This document shows positions 43,318 through 50,782 of a stretch of 64,000 bases of DNA, one piece after another. A program made the position numbers and the translations under genes. Within the stretch, counting starts at the first letter, position 1; every line of letters begins with the position of its first letter. The notes below the pieces were generated by a model, which was not told the DNA's origin, searched no databases, and worked only from the letters and a program-made list of their open reading frames with translations. Origin of the DNA: Flavobacterium soyae (GTDB lineage Bacteria > Bacteroidota > Bacteroidia > Flavobacteriales > Flavobacteriaceae); assembly GCF_021245985.1 (NCBI RefSeq), contig NZ_JAJQXA010000022.1:1-64000 (forward strand), given 5' to 3'.

Positions 43318-43569
43318 TTAATTACTTAAACCTTGATCTAAAACAAACTCATTAAAATATTTTTGATCTATTTGTTCTTCTTCTGAAAGCTCTTCTATTT
43401 TTCTATCAGACATTCCAATTGGTGAATAAAACGTCCACTTCCAAGTTGGTCTATATTTTATAAATAAATGTTTTGTGGCAAATTCATCATGAATGTAAAC
43501 TCCGCAAAAAAATCTAATTATTAAAACCGCTGCAAAAATAAAAATTCCAAATAAGATTTTCTTTTTCAT
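43318..43569 (-). CDS. Small membrane protein of unknown function
   Basis: An 83-residue protein with one N-terminal hydrophobic segment (about 4-27, FGIFIFAAVLIIRFFCGVYI) and a charged C-terminal tail with EELSEEEQIDQKYFNEFVLDQ. No family recognised. It lies between hemL and a hydrolase gene on the same strand with small gaps (35 and 27 nt), so likely in their transcript. Confidence 0.65.
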   Translation of the reverse strand: MKKKILFGIFIFAAVLIIRFFCGVYIHDEFATKHLFIKYRPTWKWTFYSPIGMSDRKIEELSEEEQIDQKYFNEFVLDQGLSN

Positions 43570-43596
43570 TTATAATTAACAACTAACAATTGATAA

Positions 43597-44496
43597 TTAT
43601 TTTACTCTCAACTTCTGTCCTATCGAAAGCGCATTATCTGTCAGATTATTTTTTTGTTTTAAATCGTCAACTAATAAATTGAATTTTTTTGAAATTGAAT
43701 ACAAAGTATCTCCTTTTTGAACTTCGTACAAATTCGGATCGTTTGAGTTCATATTTAGCTTTGGATCAGAAGCCACATCATAAGATGATTTTCTTGCTGG
43801 AGCCGTTTTATTTATTGCAACGTAATTTTTTCCGGTTACCTGACAATCGTATTGATGCAGATTATAACGCTCGATATAACTAATTAATTTATCGGGATAA
43901 TTAGGATCTGTTGCGTAACCTGCCGCACGCAAACCTTTTGCCCACGATTTATAATCGTCTTTTTCGTAAGTGAATAAAGTCGCATATCTGTTTTTTCCAA
44001 CTAAAAATAAAGCGTGATCTCGATACGATTCTGCAGCTTCGGGATACTTTCTAAAACATTCCTGTGCCGAATCATCATCGTGACGAACACTTTCCCCAAG
44101 CCAGTCTTTATGGCATTTAATTCCGAAATGATTATTTGCTTCAAGCGCTAAATCTCCTTTTCCCGCACCCGATTCTAAGATTCCCTGCGCCAAAATAATA
44201 CTAGCCGGAATTCCGTAAGTTTTCATATTTCCCATTGCAATATCTTTGAACTGCAAAATGTAATTATTGATTAAATCGCTGGTAACAACTGTTTTTGAAG
44301 TAGATTGAATAACCTCAGTTGTATTATTTGTAGAAGGATAATTTTTAACTGCTGGTTTGCTGTAAGCTGGTTTTTTCGTCGTCGCTACTCTTGGCTTCTG
44401 AACCGTCGTTTTTTTCGTCGCAGCGACAGCCGGTTTGCTTGACGAGCAGCTTGCCAAAACTATTATTGTAAAGAGCAGTACAATTTTTTTAATCAT
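43597..44496 (-). CDS. Glucosaminidase (GH73) lipoprotein with LysM domain
   Basis: A 299-residue predicted peptidoglycan hydrolase. The lipoprotein signal ends LASC (Cys17). A Lys/Pro/Thr-rich linker (20-65) is followed by a GH73/FlgJ-type N-acetylglucosaminidase domain (about 72-215) with ASIILAQGILESGAGKGDLA around the catalytic Glu, and a C-terminal LysM (about 254-298; YEVQKGDTLYSISKKFNLLV). It would cleave or remodel the wall from the envelope. Its start overlaps the ACC-deaminase-like stop by 8 nt, so the two are translationally coupled. Confidence 0.9.
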   Translation of the reverse strand: MIKKIVLLFTIIVLASCSSSKPAVAATKKTTVQKPRVATTKKPAYSKPAVKNYPSTNNTTEVIQSTSKTVVTSDLINNYILQFKDIAMGNMKTYGIPASIILAQGILESGAGKGDLALEANNHFGIKCHKDWLGESVRHDDDSAQECFRKYPEAAESYRDHALFLVGKNRYATLFTYEKDDYKSWAKGLRAAGYATDPNYPDKLISYIERYNLHQYDCQVTGKNYVAINKTAPARKSSYDVASDPKLNMNSNDPNLYEVQKGDTLYSISKKFNLLVDDLKQKNNLTDNALSIGQKLRVK

Positions 44497-45397
44497 TTTT
44501 TTTGAGTATTGGTAATTTTTTCTGCTTCAATTTTATATTCATTCCTTCAATTCCCTGTAATCCGCCGGTGTGAATGAGTAATATTTTTGAATGTGCAGGA
44601 AAATAATTTTTGTTGATTAAATCTATAACGCCAAAAACCATCTTTCCTGTATAAATTGGATCTAAAGGCACTTTTGTTTCTTCAAAAAAACCATTGATAA
44701 ATTCGATTAATTCTAAATTTATCTTGCCATAACCTCCAAAATGATAGTCAGAAATTAAATTCCAGTTATCTTTTTTTGCAAAAATACGAATTTCATCGTT
44801 TAAAAAATCACCTTTTAACGCCGGAAAGCCCAAAATTTTCTGATTTTCCTCAGCACTATTTATTAATCCCGAAATTGTCCCGCCCGTTCCAACAGCGCAG
44901 CAAACGTAATTAAAACTTGCATCTTCATCAGTTAAGATTTCTTCGCAGCCTTTTACGGCGAGTCCATTTGTTCCGCCTTCGGGAACTAAATAAAAATCGC
45001 CAAACTTCTCATTTAGTTTTTCTATATAGGAAGTTTCATTTTTTAAACGATACTCTTCGCGAGAAACAAATTCAAATTTCATTCCGTTTTCCTGGGCGAA
45101 TTTTAAAGTTGGATTTTCTTCGATTTTATCAAAAAGTTCATCGCCGCGAATAATTCCGATCGTTTTAAAACCCTGCTCTTTTCCGGCAAAAGCCACCGCC
45201 GCAATATGATTCGAAAATGCACCGCCAAAAGTCAATAGAGTCTCTTTATTTTCGGCTTTCGCCTGAAGTAAATTGTATTTTAATTTTCGGAATTTATTGC
45301 CCGAAACAAACGGATGAATTAAATCTTCTCGCTTTATTGTCAAAGAAATATCATTGGGAAAATCAATAGAAATATGTTGATTGAAAACTGGATTCAT
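44489..45397 (-). CDS. ACC deaminase / D-cysteine desulfhydrase family PLP enzyme
   Basis: A 302-residue fold-type II PLP enzyme. The N-terminal ISLTIKREDLIHPFVSGNKFRKLKYNL gives the PLP Lys in GNKFRK (about 34-39), and FGGAFSNHIAA is the cofactor loop. Family members deaminate 1-aminocyclopropane-1-carboxylate or break down D-cysteine; bacterial chromosomal copies are more often D-cysteine desulfhydrases, but the specificity residues cannot be judged here. Overlaps the wall hydrolase gene downstream. Confidence 0.85.
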   Translation of the reverse strand: MNPVFNQHISIDFPNDISLTIKREDLIHPFVSGNKFRKLKYNLLQAKAENKETLLTFGGAFSNHIAAVAFAGKEQGFKTIGIIRGDELFDKIEENPTLKFAQENGMKFEFVSREEYRLKNETSYIEKLNEKFGDFYLVPEGGTNGLAVKGCEEILTDEDASFNYVCCAVGTGGTISGLINSAEENQKILGFPALKGDFLNDEIRIFAKKDNWNLISDYHFGGYGKINLELIEFINGFFEETKVPLDPIYTGKMVFGVIDLINKNYFPAHSKILLIHTGGLQGIEGMNIKLKQKKLPILKKND

Positions 45398-45467
45398 TTT
45401 AATTTAAAGTCAAAAGTCGAAAGTGATAATTCATGTCTTAATATCTTTAACGCTTAAAGCTTAAAGC

Positions 45468-45812
45468 CTATTGCTTATTGCCCACTTTAATGTAATGTAG
45501 AAACTGAAAAAAGGATCGGTTTTTCAGATAATTAAAATCAGTTTCTTTGGTGTAAGCCTCTCTTTCAAAACTGATATTTCGATAAGCTGTTTCCGCATTT
45601 TTATATTGAAGTAAACGAATTAAATATTCCAGAAAATACCAGATAAAAAACGGAATTACTAAAAGTTCTAACTGCTGCCGCAAATGTATTTTTTCATGAT
45701 TAACGAAAACTGCATTTGCTTTATCAAAACCATATTTTACAATCACAAACGGAAATACAGCCATTCCGCGATATCCTTTCGGAATTAAATATTTGGCAAC
45801 AATCAGAAACAT
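45468..45812 (-). CDS. Small membrane-associated protein with an HEKIH motif
   Basis: A 114-residue protein with N-terminal MFLIVAKYLIPKGYRGMAVFPF, then FVNHEKIHLRQQLEL at about 37-51, which contains the HExxH zinc-peptidase signature. One hydrophobic stretch (LLVIPFFIWYFLEYLIRLL, about 50-68) follows, and a later SFEREAYTKETDFNYL contains Glu residues that could be the third ligand. The size is very small for a peptidase; it may be a minimal metalloprotease or a non-catalytic relative. Confidence 0.7.
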   Translation of the reverse strand: MFLIVAKYLIPKGYRGMAVFPFVIVKYGFDKANAVFVNHEKIHLRQQLELLVIPFFIWYFLEYLIRLLQYKNAETAYRNISFEREAYTKETDFNYLKNRSFFQFLHYIKVGNKQ

Positions 45813-45928
45813 TGGCTGTAAAATTTATAAATTTGTAGCTATAAAATTGTTCGATTTCAATAAAATCATAATCAAATATTTATATTTTTGATTTTTATAT
45901 TATTCAAAAACGAACGCGAAGCAGATTT

Positions 45929-46114
45929 ATGAAAGAGCAAAGTAATGAAAATAAATTAATCGAAGGCGAAGATTTTTACTATACACCTGAAGGTTACAAA
46001 TGCTTTACTGAAAAACATCATTTAAAAAGAGGATATTGCTGCAAAAGCGGCTGCCGTCATTGTCCGTACGGATTTGATAAAAGAACAGGCGAAATAAGAA
46101 AAAAGGCTAATTAG
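45929..46114 (+). CDS. DUF5522 family small Cys-rich protein
   Basis: A 61-residue soluble protein with DFYYTPEGYKCFTEKHHLKR followed by GYCCKSGCRHCPYGFDK. Five cysteines and several histidines (residues about 30-47) give a likely zinc or iron-sulfur site. It fits the short DUF5522 family widespread in bacteria; biochemical role unknown. It starts 116 nt from the divergent HEKIH gene. Confidence 0.8.
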   Translation: MKEQSNENKLIEGEDFYYTPEGYKCFTEKHHLKRGYCCKSGCRHCPYGFDKRTGEIRKKAN

Positions 46115-46441
46115 TCAATTTGAAAATGTGCCAATTAGGTAATTCAAAAATCTAAAATCAACAATCTAAACTCTAAAATCATTAATGGACATCCATTCAA
46201 GAAAATTCAGGATTAAAATCCACAAGTCTTATCACAGGTCGGATATCCGTTATCCTTAGTTTTTTTTAATTAGAAAATGTGACAATATGGGAATTAGATA
46301 ATTTAAATAAATTTTAAATTCAAAATTCCAATTGCATCAATTAAATGTTGATCACATTTAAACCTCAGAATTAAAAAAACAAAAAATTAATCTGTTGTTA
46401 ATCTAACTAAAATATCTTAGCAACTTAGCATCTCTAAAAAA
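46115..46441. other. Intergenic region upstream of hutU with dispersed repeats
   Basis: 327 bp with two related direct repeats at 46123-46149 and 46273-46306 (GAAAATGTGMCAAT...AATTAG-TAATT type) and a near-consensus -7 box TATCTTAG at 46414-46421 with a TTG about 15 nt upstream, the probable hutU promoter. Confidence 0.5.
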
Positions 46442-48418
46442 ATGACTTTCAAGGAACAAATACAACAAGGGATTCCAAATATATTACCTCAAAAAGCAGC
46501 GTACGATCCGGCTATTAATCATGCTCCGAAAAGAAAAGAAATCCTTTCGGCAGAAGAGAAAAAGCTGGCTCTTAAAAATGCATTGCGTTATTTTGAACCA
46601 AAACATCACGCCGAATTAATTCCTGAATTTTCAGAAGAATTAGAAAAATACGGACGTATCTATATGTACCGCCTTCGTCCGGATTACAGAATGTACGCCC
46701 GCCCTATTGATGAATATCCAGGGAAATCATTACAGGCAAAAGCGATTATGCACATGATTCAAAATAACTTGGATTATGCTGTGGCGCAGCATCCGCATGA
46801 ATTAATAACGTATGGCGGAAACGGGGCTGTTTTCCAAAACTGGGCACAATATTTATTGACGATGCAATATTTGTCTGAAATGACAGACGAGCAGACTTTA
46901 ACCATGTATTCAGGACATCCTATGGGATTATTTCCTTCGCACAAAGAAGCACCAAGAGTTGTGGTTACTAACGGAATGGTTATCCCAAATTATTCTAAAC
47001 CGGACGATTGGGAAAAAATGAATGCGCTAGGCGTTTCGCAATACGGACAAATGACAGCGGGAAGTTATATGTACATTGGCCCGCAGGGAATTGTACATGG
47101 AACTACGATTACGGTTTTAAATGGTTTTAGAAAAATAAAACAAAATCCAGAAGGAAGTTTATTTGTAACTTCTGGTTTGGGCGGAATGTCTGGCGCACAG
47201 CCGAAAGCCGGAAATATTGCCGGATGTATTACAGTTTGTGCCGAAGTAAATCCGAAAATCACTAAAATCCGTCACGAACAAGGCTGGATTAATGAAGTTG
47301 TGACTTCTACAGATGAATTAGTTGCCAGAGTAGCTTTGGCGAAAGCCAATAAAGAAACCGTTTCAATTGCTTATTTAGGAAATGTGGTGGACGTTTGGGA
47401 ACGCTTTGATCAGGAAAATATCAAAATTGATTTAGGTTCAGACCAGACTTCGCTTCATAATCCGTGGGCTGGAGGTTATTATCCTGTTGGAATTTCTTTT
47501 GAAGAAGCAAATGATTTGATGGCTAACAATCCGGATTTATTCAAAGAAAAAGTTCAGGAAACGTTACGCCGTCACGCAGCTGCTATTAATAAACATACGG
47601 TAAAAGGAACTTACTTTTTTGATTACGGAAATGCATTTTTACTTGAAGCTTCACGTGCCGGCGCAGATGTAATGGCAGCAAATAATATCGATTTTAAATA
47701 TCCGAGTTACGTTCAGGATATTATGGGCCCAATGTGTTTTGATTACGGATTTGGGCCTTTTAGATGGGTTTGTACTTCTGGAAAACCGGAAGATTTACAA
47801 AAAACAGATACCATTGCAAGTCAGGTTTTAGAAGAATTAGCGAAGACTTCTCCAAGTGAAATTCAGCAGCAAATGCAGGATAACATTAAATGGATTAAAG
47901 GTGCGCAGGAAAATAAACTGGTTGTAGGTTCTCAAGCAAGAATTCTTTATGCTGATGCCGAAGGTAGAATTAAAATCGCTGAAGCTTTTAATCAGGCTAT
48001 TGCAAAAGGTGAAATTGGCGCTGTTGTTTTAGGACGCGATCATCATGATGTTTCGGGAACTGATTCGCCTTACAGAGAAACTTCAAACATTTACGACGGA
48101 TCTCGTTTTACGGCCGATATGGCGATTCAAAACGTAATTGGTGACAGCTTTAGAGGAGCAACCTGGGTATCAATTCATAACGGCGGCGGAGTTGGCTGGG
48201 GAGAGGTTATAAACGGCGGATTTGGTATGGTTCTTGATGGTTCTAAAGAGGCTTCAAAGCGTTTAGCATCAATGCTTTTTTGGGATGTAAACAACGGAAT
48301 TTCAAGAAGAAGCTGGGCCCGAAATGACGAAGCTATTTTTGCTATAAAAAGAGCGATGCAAGTCGAGCCTTTATTAAAAGTAACTTTACCAAATATTGTT
48401 GACGAAAGTCTGCTTTAG
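46442..48418 (+). CDS. hutU: Urocanate hydratase
   Basis: A 658-residue NAD-dependent enzyme converting urocanate to imidazolonepropionate in histidine breakdown. Recognisable blocks are YGGNGAVFQNWAQYLLTMQYL, MYSGHPMGLFPSH, SGLGGMSGAQPKAG and GPFRWVCTSGKPEDL. It is about 100 residues longer than the E. coli/Pseudomonas type, as is usual for this Bacteroidota branch. The remaining hut genes are not beside it, so the pathway is scattered. Confidence 0.95.
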   Translation: MTFKEQIQQGIPNILPQKAAYDPAINHAPKRKEILSAEEKKLALKNALRYFEPKHHAELIPEFSEELEKYGRIYMYRLRPDYRMYARPIDEYPGKSLQAKAIMHMIQNNLDYAVAQHPHELITYGGNGAVFQNWAQYLLTMQYLSEMTDEQTLTMYSGHPMGLFPSHKEAPRVVVTNGMVIPNYSKPDDWEKMNALGVSQYGQMTAGSYMYIGPQGIVHGTTITVLNGFRKIKQNPEGSLFVTSGLGGMSGAQPKAGNIAGCITVCAEVNPKITKIRHEQGWINEVVTSTDELVARVALAKANKETVSIAYLGNVVDVWERFDQENIKIDLGSDQTSLHNPWAGGYYPVGISFEEANDLMANNPDLFKEKVQETLRRHAAAINKHTVKGTYFFDYGNAFLLEASRAGADVMAANNIDFKYPSYVQDIMGPMCFDYGFGPFRWVCTSGKPEDLQKTDTIASQVLEELAKTSPSEIQQQMQDNIKWIKGAQENKLVVGSQARILYADAEGRIKIAEAFNQAIAKGEIGAVVLGRDHHDVSGTDSPYRETSNIYDGSRFTADMAIQNVIGDSFRGATWVSIHNGGGVGWGEVINGGFGMVLDGSKEASKRLASMLFWDVNNGISRRSWARNDEAIFAIKRAMQVEPLLKVTLPNIVDESLL

Positions 48419-48461
48419 TTAAAGTTTTTTAAAAAGATTTTATCATAACCGCAATGTTATC

Positions 48462-48512
48462 CTGAGCGAAGTCGAAGGCTGGTAAGCAAAAAAGGGCTTC
48501 GACTTCGCTCAG
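48462..48512. repeat. Inverted pair of the CTGAGCGAAGTCGAAG repeat
   Basis: CTGAGCGAAGTCGAAG (48462-48477) and its exact reverse complement (48497-48512) form a 16-bp stem with a 19-nt loop, downstream of hutU. Lacks a T-run, so more a mobile-like intergenic palindrome than a terminator. A single copy is at 27217-27232. Confidence 0.85.
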
Positions 48513-48580
48513 CCTGACAAACGTAAAAGCTGCTTTTACGATAAAACAAACAGAACAAGAACATTAAATTTCTAATAATT

Positions 48581-49117
48581 ATGAAAACATTCAAGTTAGT
48601 TCCGATTTTTCTGCTTTTGATACTTTCATCCTGCAGCAGTGTTACTGTTTATTCTGATTACGACAAAAATGTCGATTTTGCGCCTTATAAAACTTATGCT
48701 TTCTTTAAGCCCGGAATTGACAAAGTTGAGATTTCAGATTTGGATAAAAGACGTATTCTTCACGCCATTGATAATGAAATGGCAGCAAAAGGTTTCACAA
48801 AAAGTGATAATCCTGATTTATTAGTAAACATTTTTACAAAATCTAGAGAACAGGTAAATGTAAACCAATTTAGTGCTGGCTGGGGTTACGGCTGGGGCTG
48901 GGGTTGGAATCCTTATATGATGTACGGCGGACAAACTACGGTTTCGACTTCTACAGAAGGAACTTTGTATATTGATTTAATCGATGCCAAAAAGAAAGAA
49001 ATGATCTGGCAGGGTGAAGGTTTAGGAACTTTGACTAAAAACGTTGATAAAAAAGACGAAAAAATTGCTGAGTTCGTAAACAAAATTTTAGCTCAATATC
49101 CGCCGGTTAAAAAGTAG
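48581..49117 (+). CDS. DUF4136 lipoprotein
   Basis: A 178-residue lipoprotein: signal MKTFKLVPIFLLLILSSC (Cys18), then the DUF4136 pattern VTVYSDYDKNVDFAPYKTYA and a central Gly/Trp-rich stretch (GWGYGWGWGWNPYMMYGG, about 104-121) followed by TLYIDLIDAKKKEMIWQGEG. Envelope location is likely; the family's role is unknown. Confidence 0.88.
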   Translation: MKTFKLVPIFLLLILSSCSSVTVYSDYDKNVDFAPYKTYAFFKPGIDKVEISDLDKRRILHAIDNEMAAKGFTKSDNPDLLVNIFTKSREQVNVNQFSAGWGYGWGWGWNPYMMYGGQTTVSTSTEGTLYIDLIDAKKKEMIWQGEGLGTLTKNVDKKDEKIAEFVNKILAQYPPVKK

Positions 49118-49187
49118 TATTCAGTTTTCAGTTTTTAGTATTCAGTTTTTTTACAAAACTGCTGTTTATTACTTCGAAAAAAATAAG

Positions 49188-49195
49188 TACATTTG
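49188..49195 (+). promoter_or_regulatory. Promoter -7 box of the ilvA leader transcript
   Basis: TACATTTG, an exact TAnnTTTG match, 18 nt before the leader-peptide ATG. Confidence 0.65.
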
Positions 49196-49213
49196 TTACT
49201 ATATCAGTTAAAA

Positions 49214-49273
49214 ATGAAAAACTTTAATAACATTATTATCGCGATTATCAGCATTATTGCAATTCAGCAATGA
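49214..49273 (+). CDS. ilvA leader peptide
   Basis: A 19-codon ORF reading MKNFNNIIIAIISIIAIQQ then TGA. Eight of 19 residues are Ile (codons 7-9, 11, 12, 14, 15 and 17), far above chance and matching the end product of the pathway started by the downstream gene, ilvA. The start follows an A-rich stretch typical of Bacteroidota initiation. The last Ile codon and the stop sit inside a protector hairpin, and an antiterminator strand begins 5 nt after the stop. The peptide itself need have no function: its translation speed reports Ile-tRNA charging. Confidence 0.88.
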   Translation: MKNFNNIIIAIISIIAIQQ

Positions 49274-49339
49274 TGGCGAGGTGTTATATAAATAAGTAAA
49301 ATATAATTTATAAAAACCTCCCACATCGGGAGGTTTTTT
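49252..49339 (+). promoter_or_regulatory. Isoleucine-responsive transcription attenuator
   Basis: Three exclusive pairings are visible. Protector 1:2 is CATTATTGC (49252-49260) with GCAATGATG (49267-49275). Antiterminator 2:3 is GAGGT (49278-49282) with ACCTC (49316-49320), extended by TTATA (49284-49288) with TATAA (49309-49313). Terminator 3:4 is AAAACCTCCC (49313-49322) with GGGAGGTTTT (49328-49337), loop ACATC, then TT. A ribosome stalled at Ile codons would free strand 2 to form the antiterminator; one finishing at the stop would cover GAGGT and permit termination. The logic is that of enterobacterial amino acid attenuators. Confidence 0.85.
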
Positions 49340-49366
49340 ATTTTTAAGAAGATTAAAAACGAAATA

Positions 49367-49442
49367 TTTTTTTGCCACAGATTTAAAGGATTATAATGAT
49401 TTTTTTAATCTGTGGAAATCCTTTAAATCTGTGGCAAAAAAA
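49367..49442. repeat. 26-bp perfect inverted repeat between attenuator and ilvA
   Basis: Arms 49367-49392 and 49417-49442, starting TTTTTTTGCCACAGATTTAA, are exact reverse complements separated by 24 nt. It belongs to the GCCACAGATT/GCCACGAATT repeat family (compare 57161 and 35845). It lies 17 nt before the ilvA ATG and would be a strong mRNA stem there. Confidence 0.92.
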
Positions 49443-49459
49443 TAAAAAACAAACAAATT

Positions 49460-50704
49460 ATGAGTTTATTTAACGAAGTACTTAACGCAAAAAAGCAGCT
49501 AGAAAATGTAGTTGCCGCGACGCCCCTTACCCAAAATTTAAATCTTTCAGACGAGTTTAAATCGACTATTTTATTAAAACGGGAAGATTTGCAAATTGTT
49601 CGCTCATATAAAATTAGAGGTGCTTACAACAAGATTTCTACGTTAAATGATAAAGAAAAAGCAAACGGAATTGTTTGTGCCAGTGCAGGAAACCATGCGC
49701 AGGGTGTTGCTTATTCCTGCAATTTACTGCATATAAAAGGCAAAATTTACATGCCTAAAACAACTCCCAAACAAAAGGTAAAACAAGTACAATTGTTTGG
49801 AAAATCGTTTGTAGAAATTGTTTTAACCGGAGATACTTTTGATGATGCTTACGGATCGGCAACGGCAGATGCAATTAAAAATCATAAAACATTTATTCAT
49901 CCTTTTGATGATGAAAAAGTTATTGCCGGACAAGGAACTGTAGGACTTGAAATTTTGGAAAGTTATACAAAACCAATCGATTATGTTTTTGTTCCGATTG
50001 GCGGCGGCGGACTTGCTTCTGGTTTATCTGAAGTTTTCAGGCATTTAAGTCCTAATACTAAAATCATCGGCGTTGAGCCAAAAGGCGCTCCTTCGATGAA
50101 AACTTCCATTGAAGAAAATAAAAATACCCCGCTTAAAACAATCGACAAATTTGTTGATGGCGCGGCTGTAAAACAAGTAGGCGATAAAACTTTTGAAATC
50201 TGCCGTTATAATCTGGAAGATATTATTTTGGTTCCCGAAGGTAAAGTCTGCACGACCATTTTACGATTGTACAATGAAGAAGCTATGGTTGTAGAACCTG
50301 CAGGCGCTTTGACAATTGCAGCTTTGGATTTTTACAAAGATAAAATTAAAGGTAAAAATGTAGTATGCGTTGTCAGCGGAAGTAATAATGACATTGAAAG
50401 AACCGCCGAAATAAAAGAACGTTCTTTACTTTATGAAGGTTTAATGCACTATTTTATGATCCAGTTTCCGCAGCGTCCCGGAGCTTTAAAAGAATTTGTA
50501 AATAACATTTTAGGGCCGGATGATGATATTACTTATTTCCAGTTTGCCAAGAAAAACAGCCGTGAAGTTGGTTCTGTTATTGTTGGTTTAGAATTGAAAA
50601 AGAAAAAAGATATTCTGCCTATCAAAATGAAAATGACACAATACGGATTTGAATTTCAATACTTAAACGATAATCAGGATTTGTTTACACAACTTATTGG
50701 ATAA
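49460..50704 (+). CDS. ilvA: Threonine ammonia-lyase (threonine dehydratase)
   Basis: A 414-residue PLP enzyme that deaminates threonine to 2-oxobutanoate, the committing step to isoleucine. PLP Lys51 is in RSYKIRGA, the SAGNHAQG loop is at 75-82 and the PLP-phosphate GGGG loop is present in FVPIGGGGLASGL. The C-terminal domain (about 325-414; FPQRPGALKEFVNNILGPDD) is ACT-like, which suggests allosteric feedback. Together with the Ile-rich leader this supports a biosynthetic role. The other ilv genes are elsewhere; ilvA is a single-gene unit with a terminator. Confidence 0.95.
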   Translation: MSLFNEVLNAKKQLENVVAATPLTQNLNLSDEFKSTILLKREDLQIVRSYKIRGAYNKISTLNDKEKANGIVCASAGNHAQGVAYSCNLLHIKGKIYMPKTTPKQKVKQVQLFGKSFVEIVLTGDTFDDAYGSATADAIKNHKTFIHPFDDEKVIAGQGTVGLEILESYTKPIDYVFVPIGGGGLASGLSEVFRHLSPNTKIIGVEPKGAPSMKTSIEENKNTPLKTIDKFVDGAAVKQVGDKTFEICRYNLEDIILVPEGKVCTTILRLYNEEAMVVEPAGALTIAALDFYKDKIKGKNVVCVVSGSNNDIERTAEIKERSLLYEGLMHYFMIQFPQRPGALKEFVNNILGPDDDITYFQFAKKNSREVGSVIVGLELKKKKDILPIKMKMTQYGFEFQYLNDNQDLFTQLIG

Positions 50705-50708
50705 AAAA

Positions 50709-50741
50709 TAAAAGGCTGCCTAAAAATTAGACAGCCTTTTA
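50709..50741. terminator. Terminator of ilvA
   Basis: AAAAGGCTGCCTAA / TTAGACAGCCTTTT stem just after the ilvA stop. It can also serve the convergent GH30 gene. Confidence 0.82.
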
Positions 50742-50782
50742 AACATCAATATAAAATTACTAATTGAATTCTCGATTTGTAA

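Larger units (their letters stand above)
49118..49459. other. ilvA leader region
   Basis: 342 bp with, in order: AGTATTCAGTTTT direct repeats (from 49117), promoter box, leader peptide, attenuator hairpins and a 26-bp perfect inverted repeat, each listed separately. Confidence 0.8.

Noticed and set aside
46115..46441. hutU leader considered as a riboswitch or attenuator
   Set aside because: No His-rich short ORF, no conserved aptamer pattern and no terminator next to the start; only dispersed repeats were seen.
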